From: Cupriavidus sp. MP-37
GTDB taxonomy: Bacteria; Pseudomonadota; Gammaproteobacteria; Burkholderiales; Burkholderiaceae
Length of the DNA: 64,000 bases
NCBI RefSeq assembly: GCF_020618415.1
Contig: NZ_CP085345.1
Coordinates: 1,860,001-1,924,000, forward strand
Reading direction: 5' to 3'
Each line of letters starts with the position of its first letter. The first letter of the stretch is position 1. This document shows positions 29,582 to 37,359 of the stretch, one piece after another. Below the pieces are notes generated by a model. It did not search any database. It worked only from the letters and a program-made list of their open reading frames with translations, and was not told the origin of the DNA. Made by a program: the position numbers and the translations under genes.

Positions 29582-30876
29582 AAGGCGCGGATCTCGACTA
29601 CGCGCGCGCGCCGCGGCCTGCGCTGGTGTTCGGTTGCCTGATGCCGGCGCCGTGGCTGGGCGCGGCCGCGGGGCTGCTGCTGGCAGCGGGGCCGGCCGCG
29701 GGCCTGCCCGACCGCTTTGCGCCGCTGGCGTTGGCGGCGGTGCATGCGCTGGCGCTGGGCATGCTGCTGCCGGTGATGGTCGGGGCGCTGTTCCAGATGA
29801 TGCCAGTGGTGGCCGGCGTGGATGTGCCCGGCGCCGGACGGCTGGCGCCGTTCATGGCCGCGACCGGTGCGGCGCTCGCGGCCGCGCTCGGCTTCGGCTT
29901 GCTGGGCGGCGAACCGGTGGCCATGCGGGCCGCCGCCGCGCTGGGCGCGGTCCTGCTGCTGGTGGGCGCGGTGCTGCTCGCCGCGGGCCGGCGCGTGGCC
30001 GCGGTGGACGCCACCACGCGCACGCTGGCCGGCATCGGCGCGCCGCTGATGGTAGCGGTGCTGGCCGGGATCGCGCTGGCGGGCAGCTTCGGCGGGCTGT
30101 GGCGCGTGCCGGTGGCGCAGGTGCTTGGCCTGCACGTGGCGTGGGCGCTGGGCGGCTGGCTGGCCGCGCTGGTCAGCGGCGTCGCGGCCACGGTGCTGCC
30201 GATGTTCTGGCAGACGCCGCGCATGCCGGCGGCCATGGCGCGCTGGCTGCCGCTGGGGCACTGGGTGCCGCTGGCGTTGTCCGGCACCGCGCTGCTGCTG
30301 TGGCCGGACCAGCCGGTGCTGGCGCAGGCGGCGCTGGTGGTGTGGCTGTCGTTCGTGGCGGTATTGGGAGCATGCGGGCTGGCCGGCTCACTGCGCGCAC
30401 GGCGACGCCACGATCCGCTGTGGCGGTTGTGGCCGGTCGCATGCGCCAGCATGCTGGGCGCGGCGGTGCTGGGGGTGGTGGCGGTGGTGCTGCCCGAAGT
30501 GGCGCTGCCGCTGGCGTGGTGGGCCGGCACCATGGCGCTGGTCGGCGTGGGCGTGCTGCCGGTAACGGCGATGCTGGGCAAGATCGTGCCGTTCCTGGTC
30601 TGGCTGCACCTGCGCCGGCTGCTGCCGCCACGGGCACGCGTGCCGGCCATGCAGGCCATCATCGCGCCGGGCCGGCAGCGGGCGCAGGCGTGGCTGTTGC
30701 TGGCGGCCTACGCGGTGTTGTTGGCGCTGCCGCTGGCACCGGTGCTGCTGGCGCGCGTCGGTGGAGTGCTGCTGGCGATTGCCAATGCGTGGTTGGGCTG
30801 GCAGTTGCTGGCGGCGCTGCGCTGCATGCGGCGGATGAGGAAGGGCGGTGGACTGCCGCCACGCTCAGGCTTCTGA
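29578..30876 (+). CDS. Polytopic membrane protein, NnrS/heme-copper-like
   Basis: A 432-residue, very hydrophobic inner-membrane protein with about 11-12 membrane segments. HALALGMLLPVMVGALFQMM (about residues 58-77) and LGLHVAWALGGW carry membrane histidines, and a third lies in LPLGHWVPL. This resembles NnrS and subunit-I-like proteins of the heme-copper type, but I cannot assign it firmly. NnrS-type proteins protect against nitric oxide stress. It is preceded by a coupled leader and an FNR-type promoter, and shares that promoter design with ubiUVT. A role in anaerobic or NO physiology is inference. Confidence 0.7.
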   Translation: MKGADLDYARAPRPALVFGCLMPAPWLGAAAGLLLAAGPAAGLPDRFAPLALAAVHALALGMLLPVMVGALFQMMPVVAGVDVPGAGRLAPFMAATGAALAAALGFGLLGGEPVAMRAAAALGAVLLLVGAVLLAAGRRVAAVDATTRTLAGIGAPLMVAVLAGIALAGSFGGLWRVPVAQVLGLHVAWALGGWLAALVSGVAATVLPMFWQTPRMPAAMARWLPLGHWVPLALSGTALLLWPDQPVLAQAALVVWLSFVAVLGACGLAGSLRARRRHDPLWRLWPVACASMLGAAVLGVVAVVLPEVALPLAWWAGTMALVGVGVLPVTAMLGKIVPFLVWLHLRRLLPPRARVPAMQAIIAPGRQRAQAWLLLAAYAVLLALPLAPVLLARVGGVLLAIANAWLGWQLLAALRCMRRMRKGGGLPPRSGF

Positions 30877-30896
30877 CAAAGTCTGCCTGCTGCGGG

Positions 30897-31023
30897 TTTG
30901 CTCCCCTCTCCCGCTTGCGGGAGAGGGGCGGGGGTGAGGGCGGGCGCTGGCAATAGTGACGCGCGTCACTTCGTGGAAGCACCGGCCCTCACCCCAGCCC
31001 TCTCCCGCAAGCGGGAGAGGGAG
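30897..31023. repeat. REP-like extragenic repeat, copy 2
   Basis: This element starts TTTGCTCCCCTCTCCCGC and ends in GCGGGAGAGGGAG, with a hairpin at each end. It is diverged from 15928-16060 in the middle but matches in the ends and general plan. It too sits between convergent genes. Confidence 0.8.
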
Positions 31024-31061
31024 TACACAAGCGGGAGTTGCAGGGCTCGAGGCCATGATGG

Positions 31062-32234
31062 TCAGCGGGCCGCCGCTGCCAACCCCGCCGGCTTCTCCCC
31101 CGTCAGCAGATAGTGGATCAGCTCCGCCACCGGCCGAATGGCCTCTCCAAACGGCAGTGCGCCGCGGCCGCGGAAGAACAGGCCGCGTTCCACGTCGCCG
31201 CGCACGGCCTGCGCCAGCTTCAGGTCGATGCAGAACTGGCCGATGCGCGCAATGCCGTCGCGCAGTCCGCATGCCTGCAGGCAATCGAATCCTTCCAGGC
31301 ATTCGCGCACGCGCGCGCGGCGCTGCAGGCGCGCTTCGCTCGACAGGTAGCGCTGCAGCCACGGTGTCAGCACCGCGCGCGCGGGCAGGCCGGCCACGCT
31401 GGTGAATTCGCGCAGCGTTTCCGGCCGCGCGGTGGCCAGCACTTGCTTGAAGGCGGGATGGGCATCGCATTCCTCGGTCACCGCGAAGGCCGTGCCCAGC
31501 TGCACCGCGGCGGCGCCTTGGCCCAGCCAGTGGCGCACCTTGGCGTGGCTGTCGACGCCGCCGGCCAGGATCAGCGGGATGCTGTCCCAGGCCAGTCCCA
31601 GCTGCGCGAACAGTTCGCGGCATTCGCTCAGCACGCGCGAAAACGAAAAGCGCGGCTCGGCCAAGTCCTGGATGGTGGCCGCGCCGAGGTGGCCGCCGGC
31701 GTGCGCCGGGTGTTCGACCACGATGGCGTCGGGCAGCCGGCCCTTCTTCATCCAGCGGCGCAGCACCAGGCCGATGCCGCGTGCCTCGGACAGGATCGGG
31801 ATCAGCGCCACCTTGGGATGGCCGGCGGTCAGTTCGGGCAGGTCCAGCGGCAGCCCGGCGCCCATGACGATGGCATCGGCGCCGCTTTCGCACGCTTGCC
31901 GCACCAGCGCCGCGTGCGAGCCGACGGCCTTCATCACGTTGACGGCGATCAGGCCGCGGCCCTCCGACGCGGTGCGTGCGGCGCGGATCTCGCGGTCCAG
32001 CGCCTCGAGGTTGGCGGCTTCGATGGCGGGCTTGCGAAGGCTGCCGCGGCTGCCGCGGGTGCGCGCCATCAGGTCGGGGTGGTGGTGGCGCAGGTCGATG
32101 CTGGCGATGGTGCCGACACCGTTCTCGCGCGCGACCGCGCCGGCCAGCCGGTGGGCCGAGATGCCGATGCCCATGCCGCCCTGCACGATCGGCAGCAGGC
32201 GGCGGCCACCCAGCTTGAGCCAGGGGTGATTCAT
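31062..32234 (-). CDS. Nitronate monooxygenase-like flavin oxidoreductase
   Basis: A 390-residue TIM-barrel FMN protein of the nitronate monooxygenase (2-nitropropane dioxygenase) family. Visible marks are IVQGGMGIGISAHRLAGAV near the start, IVVEHPAHAGGHLG with the family's His, and PLILAGGVDSHAKVRHWLGQ, AAVQLGTAF for FMN phosphate binding. The C-terminal third holds a Cys-bearing region (ECLEGFDCLQACGLRDG). The ATG at 32234 has GGAG 12 nt upstream. It points away from ubiU. Homologues oxidise nitronates or act as enoyl reductases; the context suggests an anaerobic or nitrogen-oxide role. Confidence 0.85.
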   Translation of the reverse strand: MNHPWLKLGGRRLLPIVQGGMGIGISAHRLAGAVARENGVGTIASIDLRHHHPDLMARTRGSRGSLRKPAIEAANLEALDREIRAARTASEGRGLIAVNVMKAVGSHAALVRQACESGADAIVMGAGLPLDLPELTAGHPKVALIPILSEARGIGLVLRRWMKKGRLPDAIVVEHPAHAGGHLGAATIQDLAEPRFSFSRVLSECRELFAQLGLAWDSIPLILAGGVDSHAKVRHWLGQGAAAVQLGTAFAVTEECDAHPAFKQVLATARPETLREFTSVAGLPARAVLTPWLQRYLSSEARLQRRARVRECLEGFDCLQACGLRDGIARIGQFCIDLKLAQAVRGDVERGLFFRGRGALPFGEAIRPVAELIHYLLTGEKPAGLAAAAR

Positions 32235-32328
32235 AAACGGGTCTCCGGAAGGGGATGGACGCCGGGCCGCATGGCGGCCCCGGCGCGGGGATGACGCGCA
32301 AGCGTGGCACAGCGGCACGGGCCCGCGT

Positions 32329-32342
32329 TTGCCGCAGGTCAA
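32329..32342. promoter_or_regulatory. Possible third FNR-like box
   Basis: TTGCCGCAGGTCAA matches the other two boxes (TTG-N6-GTCAA). It lies between the flavoprotein gene and ubiU but has no good -10 at the right distance on either strand. Confidence 0.35.
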
Positions 32343-32418
32343 CCGCGACAACGTGGTCTGCCATCGGCCTACGCCGACCGGCGTAGCCCGGCGCGGCCGG
32401 GGTGCCGTTGGCGTGGGT

Positions 32419-32460
32419 TTGCGCGCGGTCAAGCCCCTGGCGCGGACGCTTGGCTAGCAT
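32419..32460 (+). promoter_or_regulatory. FNR/DNR-type promoter of ubiUVT
   Basis: TTGCGCGCGGTCAA (32419-32432) is followed after exactly 22 bp by TAGCAT (32455-32460), the same plan as at 29440-29481. Transcription would start near 32467, ahead of the ubiU ATG at 32505. Activation under low oxygen fits the oxygen-independent function of UbiUV. Confidence 0.7.
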
Positions 32461-32504
32461 CGGCCGCTGTCCTCATCCCCGCGCCGCCGCCGGCGCCATC
32501 ACCG

Positions 32505-33563
32505 ATGACCTGTTCCACCCAAGCCTCATCCGCGGCCCCGGCCACGCCCGCGTGCGCGCCGCGCCGGCCGCAGCTGGTCGCGCCCGCCGGCTCGCTGGCG
32601 GCGCTGCGCATGGCCTTGCAGCACGGCGCCGACGCGGTCTACCTGGGCCTGCGCGATGCCACCAACGCGCGCAACTTCGGCGGGCTGAATTTCACCGAGG
32701 CCGACATTCGCACCGGCGTGGCCGAAGCCCATGCGCGCGGCGCCGAGGTGCTGTTTGCCATCAACACCTTTGCGCAGATGGGCGCGGTGGCGCAGTGGCA
32801 CCGCGCTGTCGATGCGGCCGCGGACCTTGGCGCCGATGCCGTGATCATGGCCGACGCGGGTTTGATGGGCTATGCCTGCGCGCGCCATCCCGGCCTGCGT
32901 CTGCACCTGTCGGTGCAGGGCTCGGCCACGCACGCCGACGCCATCGAGCTGATGCGCGAACGCTTCAATATCCGCCGTGTGGTGCTGCCGCGCGTGCTGT
33001 CGCTGGCGCAGATCGGCAAGCTGGCGCGCCAGACCAGCGTCGAGCTGGAGGTGTTCGGCTTCGGCAGCCTGTGCGTGATGGCCGAGGGGCGCTGCCTGCT
33101 GTCGTCCTATGCCACCGGCGATTCGCCCAACAACAAGGGCGTGTGCTCGCCCGCGCATGCGGTGCGCTGGACCGAGCAGGACGGCACCATGCAGGCGCGG
33201 CTGTCGGGCATTTTGATCGACAGCTACGCGCCCGGCGAGCCGGCCGGCTATCCGACGCTGTGCAAGGGCCGCTTCGAGGTCGAGGGCGAGCGCGGCTACG
33301 TGCTGGAGGAGCCGACCAGCCTGAATGCGCTGTCGCTGCTGCCGGCGCTGCTCGACATGGGCATCGCCGCGATCAAGATCGAAGGGCGTCAGCGCAGCCC
33401 GCGCTATGTGGGCGATGTGGTCGGCGTGCTGCGCGCGGCGATCGACGCCGCCTGCGCCGATCCGACCCGCTTCGCGCCGCGCCAGGAGTGGCAGGCCACG
33501 CTCGGGCGCCATGCCGAAGGCGACCAGGTCACGCAGGGCGCCTATGACCGCCCCTGGCGCTGA
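32505..33563 (+). CDS. ubiU: UbiU, oxygen-independent ubiquinone hydroxylation, peptidase U32 family
   Basis: A 352-residue U32-family protein. With UbiV it forms the 4Fe-4S heterodimer that hydroxylates ubiquinone precursors without O2, using prephenate as oxygen donor in E. coli. The four cluster Cys are present with the E. coli spacing: FGSLC-x6-C, then 17 residues on in NNKGVC, then YPTLC. LVAPAGSLAALRMALQHGAD is the family's opening. I chose ATG 32505 because the sequence before it is unlike the family. A 20-residue Ala-rich lead remains. It heads ubiUVT. Confidence 0.92.
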   Translation: MTCSTQASSAAPATPACAPRRPQLVAPAGSLAALRMALQHGADAVYLGLRDATNARNFGGLNFTEADIRTGVAEAHARGAEVLFAINTFAQMGAVAQWHRAVDAAADLGADAVIMADAGLMGYACARHPGLRLHLSVQGSATHADAIELMRERFNIRRVVLPRVLSLAQIGKLARQTSVELEVFGFGSLCVMAEGRCLLSSYATGDSPNNKGVCSPAHAVRWTEQDGTMQARLSGILIDSYAPGEPAGYPTLCKGRFEVEGERGYVLEEPTSLNALSLLPALLDMGIAAIKIEGRQRSPRYVGDVVGVLRAAIDAACADPTRFAPRQEWQATLGRHAEGDQVTQGAYDRPWR

Positions 33564-33627
33564 CGCCATGACCTTCACCTGCCTGTATCCGGATACGCCG
33601 GACCTGCCGGCCACGACGGAGCTTTCC

Positions 33628-34560
33628 ATGCCACACACCGCCGCGGCTGCGATGCCGCTCGCCGCCGCGATGCCCGGTTTCGGCATCGCCCTGGGTCCGC
33701 TGCTGTACTACTGGCCGCGCGAGGCCGTGCTGCAGTTCTACGCCTCGGTCGCCGATGCTCCCGTCGATCGCGTCTACCTGGGCGAAACCGTGTGCACGCG
33801 CCGCCATGAAATCCGCCATGCGCAATGGCTGGAGATTGCGCAGATGCTGCGCGATGCCGGCAAGGAAGTGGTGCTGTCCACGCCGGTGCTGGTCGAGTCC
33901 GATACCGATATCGCCTGGATGCGGCGCGTGTGCGACCAGCATGACTTCCTGGTCGAGGCCAACGATCCCGGCGCGGTGCGTTGCATGGGCGGGCGGCCCT
34001 TCGTCGGCGGCCCGCATCTCAACGCCTACCATGCCGATACGCTGGCCTGGCTCGCCGGCCTGGGCGCGGTGGGCTGCGTCGCGCCGGTGGAGATGGACGG
34101 CGCCACGCTGTCGGCGCTGGCGGCGGCGCGGCCCGCCGGCATGCAGCTGGAAGCCTTTGTCTGGGGCCGCCTGCCGCTGGCGTTCTCGGCGCGCTGCTTT
34201 ACCGCGCGCCACCATCGCCTGCGCAAGGACAGCTGCGAATTCCGCTGCATGGACTATCCCGACGGCCTGGTCGCCGCGACCGGCGAAGGGCAGCCGTTCT
34301 TCACGCTGAACGGGGTGCAGACGCAGAGTGCCACCTGCCTGGACCTGTGCGCCGAGGCGCTGGACATGGCCCGGATGGGGGTGGGGATGCTGCGCGTCAG
34401 CCCGCATTCGACCGGCACGCTTGCGGTGGTGCGGCAGCTGGCGGCGATCCGCGCCGGGCAGCGCGCGCCCGCCGCCAGCGGCATCATGCCGGCCGGCGCG
34501 AAGCCGTGCAACGGCTACTGGCACGGCCGCGCCGGCATCGCCTGGGAGGCCCCGGCATGA
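33628..34560 (+). CDS. ubiV: UbiV, partner of UbiU
   Basis: A 310-residue U32-family protein, against 292 in E. coli. It has the four cluster Cys: one in GETVCTRRHE and three in ARCFTARHHRLRKDSCEFRC, spaced 13 and 4 as in UbiV. LGPLLYYWPREAVLQFYASV is family-like. ATG 33628 is chosen because CGGAG stands just before it; an in-frame ATG at 33568 lacks a ribosome site. The gene follows ubiU by 64 bp and its stop overlaps the ubiT start (ATGA). Confidence 0.92.
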   Translation: MPHTAAAAMPLAAAMPGFGIALGPLLYYWPREAVLQFYASVADAPVDRVYLGETVCTRRHEIRHAQWLEIAQMLRDAGKEVVLSTPVLVESDTDIAWMRRVCDQHDFLVEANDPGAVRCMGGRPFVGGPHLNAYHADTLAWLAGLGAVGCVAPVEMDGATLSALAAARPAGMQLEAFVWGRLPLAFSARCFTARHHRLRKDSCEFRCMDYPDGLVAATGEGQPFFTLNGVQTQSATCLDLCAEALDMARMGVGMLRVSPHSTGTLAVVRQLAAIRAGQRAPAASGIMPAGAKPCNGYWHGRAGIAWEAPA

Positions 34561-35021
34561 GCACGCTGCACAAGCTGATGGCGAGCGTGCACCGGCGCCT
34601 GCCGGCACGCGCGCGGGCCTTGCCGCTGGTGGCCGCGCTGGAGCTGGCGCGCCGCGCCGGCTGGCTGGAGCCGCCCGCGGCACTGGACGGGCATGCCTTC
34701 CTGCTGACGGTGCAGGACCTGGCGCTGGCCGTGCCGTTCCGCTGCGAAGGCGGGCGCTTCCGCGCCGGCAGCACCGACGCCGAGCCAGCGCTGACGCTGC
34801 GCGCCTGCGCGGTGGACTACCTGCGCCTGCTGGGCGGCGAGGCCGACACCGACACGCTGTTCTTCCAGCGCCGGCTGGTGATCAGCGGCGATACCGCGCT
34901 GGGGCTGGAAGTCAAGTACTGGCTCGACGCGGCGCCGCGGCCCGCGTGGGTCAGCCAGGCCGCGGCACGGCTGGTGGCGCTGCACGGTGCCACCGTGGGA
35001 CGGGCCGGCGCCGCATCCTGA
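34557..35021 (+). CDS. ubiT: UbiT, SCP2-domain ubiquinone accessory protein
   Basis: A 154-residue SCP2-domain protein that replaces UbiJ as lipid-binding accessory factor in anaerobic ubiquinone synthesis. Motifs include LLTVQDLALAVPFRC, DYLRLLGGEADTDTLFFQRR and LVISGDTALGLEVKYWLD. Its ATG overlaps the ubiV stop. The protein ends 7 bp from the convergent diguanylate cyclase gene. Confidence 0.9.
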   Translation: MSTLHKLMASVHRRLPARARALPLVAALELARRAGWLEPPAALDGHAFLLTVQDLALAVPFRCEGGRFRAGSTDAEPALTLRACAVDYLRLLGGEADTDTLFFQRRLVISGDTALGLEVKYWLDAAPRPAWVSQAAARLVALHGATVGRAGAAS

Positions 35022-35028
35022 GCGCGGC

Positions 35029-36606
35029 TCAGGCGTCGCCGTCCAGCATGAAGCGGTTGCGCCCGGCGCGCTTGGCACGGTACATCGCGCTGTCGGCGCG
35101 GTGCAGCAGCGGCTCCAGCCGCGGCGCTTCGGGCACCGCCCAGACCGCGCCCACGCTGATGGTGACCACCGGCTGCACCGGCGTTCCGTGGTGCGGGATG
35201 CCCAGGTCGCGCACCGCGGCCACCATGCGGCGCGCCACCGCGCGGGTTTCGTCGCGGGCAGCGCCGGGCAGCACCACCGCGAATTCCTCGCCGCCCAGCC
35301 GCGCGCAGAATTGCTCGCCATGGAGCATGCCGCTGAGCGCGCCGGCGATCTGCCGCAGGCAATCGTCGCCGGCCATGTGGCCGTGCAGGTCGTTGTACTG
35401 CTTGAACTGGTCCACGTCGAGGATCAGCAGCCCCAGCGGCTGGCCGAGTTCGCACGCGCGCGTCACGGCGGCGATCGATTCGCGCTGGAAGTAGCGGCGG
35501 TTGCGGATGCCGGTCAGGGCGTCGATGTCCAGGTCCGCCTGCACCTGCCACAACTGCTCTTCGGTCTGGCCCAGCCGCGCGCTCAACGCCAGCTCGCGCG
35601 ACTGGAAGCGGCTGATGTCGCGCAGGAACAGCAGGCTGCCCATGTGCCTGCCGTCCAGGCGCGCGACGCGCTCGCCAGTCAGTTCGAATGGCGCGCCGGG
35701 CGGGACGAAGGGCGCGGCAGCGCCGTCGGCCGGGGGCTCGCCAGGAGAACGCCGCAGCGCTGTGTCCCAGCCGGCGGGCAGCGGGTCGCCCCGGCGCAGC
35801 GCCGGCCACAGCTGCGCCGCGGCCGGATTGAATTCGACGATGGTGCCGTGGCCGTCGACGATGACGCAGCCCTCGCTGAGCGCATCGAACACGCGCAGCC
35901 GCGCGTAGTGGCCGATATCGTCGAGATGCGTGCGCAGCGCGCAGAACCACACCAGCGCCGCCATCAGCGAAAACGTCGCCGGCGTCAGGTCTCCGCCCAG
36001 CGGCCCGGTCCAGCGGTTGAGATAGGCGACATTGGCGACCAGCGGCAGCGCCAGGCCCCCGCCCAGGATGGCGCGCCCGCGGCGCGACAAGGCGCCGTTG
36101 GGCACTTTGGCGGTGACCAGGAAGTACAGGCTCAGCGCCAGCAGCAGGTACGACCACGCCGCCACCACGGCATAGCCGATGCCATGGTCGAACACCGCGC
36201 CGGGCAGCACGCCGGGCGGCATCAGCGTGATGCGCGGCCATACCAGGCCGTGGCGCTCGTTGGTAAAGACCATCACCACGGTGACCACCGCCGCCAGCAC
36301 CGGCAGCCACAGCCGCGACCAGGGCACCACGTAGCGCGGGCGGCTCAGGTGCACCATCGCCACCAGCCAGCCGATCGGCACGGCGACGATGCCGAGGTAC
36401 TGGATCTTGGCCCACAGGATGCGCCCGTCCAGGTCGGTCGAGCTGATCTCGAGCAGGCGGCCGCCGCTCCAGGTGGCCGCGCCGGCGGCCAGCACCAGGA
36501 AGGCCTGCACGGTCGGATCGTCGCGCCGCGGCCAGGTGGCGATGGCCATGCCGATGCAGGCAACCACGGCGACGGTAAGCAGTAGAACCAGCGAATATGA
36601 GGGCAT
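35029..36606 (-). CDS. Membrane diguanylate cyclase (HisK_N-PAS-GGDEF)
   Basis: A 525-residue protein. An N-terminal block of about seven membrane helices (1-220) is of the 7TM type seen in histidine kinases and cyclases. A PAS domain (about 230-340) and a GGDEF domain (355-520) with the active motif GGEEF follow. It should synthesise c-di-GMP. The RxxD inhibitory site before GGEEF is not seen, so product inhibition is probably absent. It lies between ubiUVT and the norR block; whether it senses an anaerobic or NO signal is unknown. Confidence 0.9.
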   Translation of the reverse strand: MPSYSLVLLLTVAVVACIGMAIATWPRRDDPTVQAFLVLAAGAATWSGGRLLEISSTDLDGRILWAKIQYLGIVAVPIGWLVAMVHLSRPRYVVPWSRLWLPVLAAVVTVVMVFTNERHGLVWPRITLMPPGVLPGAVFDHGIGYAVVAAWSYLLLALSLYFLVTAKVPNGALSRRGRAILGGGLALPLVANVAYLNRWTGPLGGDLTPATFSLMAALVWFCALRTHLDDIGHYARLRVFDALSEGCVIVDGHGTIVEFNPAAAQLWPALRRGDPLPAGWDTALRRSPGEPPADGAAAPFVPPGAPFELTGERVARLDGRHMGSLLFLRDISRFQSRELALSARLGQTEEQLWQVQADLDIDALTGIRNRRYFQRESIAAVTRACELGQPLGLLILDVDQFKQYNDLHGHMAGDDCLRQIAGALSGMLHGEQFCARLGGEEFAVVLPGAARDETRAVARRMVAAVRDLGIPHHGTPVQPVVTISVGAVWAVPEAPRLEPLLHRADSAMYRAKRAGRNRFMLDGDA

Positions 36607-36781
36607 TGAAGGCGGCGCGCGTCTCGAGACCCGGGCGCGCCGGCCGGCGCGCGCCGGTTGCGGCGCGCCGCGTTCCCGTCAGCCCGCATGATACCGGGCG
36701 GCATCGCTGGCCTGGCAGCGGGTGCGCCGATGCAACAGCGGCCGCCGCCCTGCAAGCCGCCGCGGCGGCATCAGGACCCGG

Positions 36782-37210
36782 TCAGGTCGGCCTCGGGGTT
36801 TCCCGCACCAGCCAGAACGGGATATCGACAACGTCCTGCTGCAGGCCCGGCCACTCGAACCCCATGCCGCGCGTCAGCAGGTGGCCCCAGCCGTCGATCC
36901 ATTTCTGCTGCGCGCGCGCATACAGCTCCAGCATGGACGAGGCGTAATGCAGCGAAGCGCCGAGCAGTGGCACCTCGCTGGCGATTTCGCGCGCGTAGCG
37001 GGCTTCGGGGTCCGGCTCCATCATCGTGCCCATGGCGTCGAACTGGATGTTCTCGAACAGGGTGCGGGTGAAGTCCAGGTTGAGTTCGGCCATGCGGTGC
37101 CAGATCCCGGCCAGGTCGGCCTGCATGGAATCCAGCTGCGGCGCGCCGGCGTAGACGGTGGGAAAGGGCCAGAACACCGGCGGCCAGAAGATTTGCGTTG
37201 CGGTCATCAT
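36782..37210 (-). CDS. Uncharacterised aromatic/helical protein, phasin-like
   Basis: A protein of 142 residues from ATG 37210 (an ATG at 37207 is equally possible), with GGAGA 15 nt upstream. The start is Trp/Pro/Phe-rich (IFWPPVFWPFPTVYAG), followed by amphipathic helices such as LAELNLDFTRTLFENI-like and LELYARAQQKWIDGWG. That helical pattern recalls phasins of polyhydroxyalkanoate granules, but the match is weak. It lies between the cyclase and norR on the same strand. Confidence 0.55.
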   Translation of the reverse strand: MMTATQIFWPPVFWPFPTVYAGAPQLDSMQADLAGIWHRMAELNLDFTRTLFENIQFDAMGTMMEPDPEARYAREIASEVPLLGASLHYASSMLELYARAQQKWIDGWGHLLTRGMGFEWPGLQQDVVDIPFWLVRETPRPT

Positions 37211-37359
37211 CACGGGGATTCTCCAGTGGCGGGCCGTGCGCGCAGTGGGCGGCAGTTGCTGCACACGACGATGGCGCCCTGCGTGGGCATCCGGATCAGC
37301 TTATGCGGGAATGGCGCGGCTTGCCATGCCGCGGCACCCGGACCCCGCTCCGGTGCACT

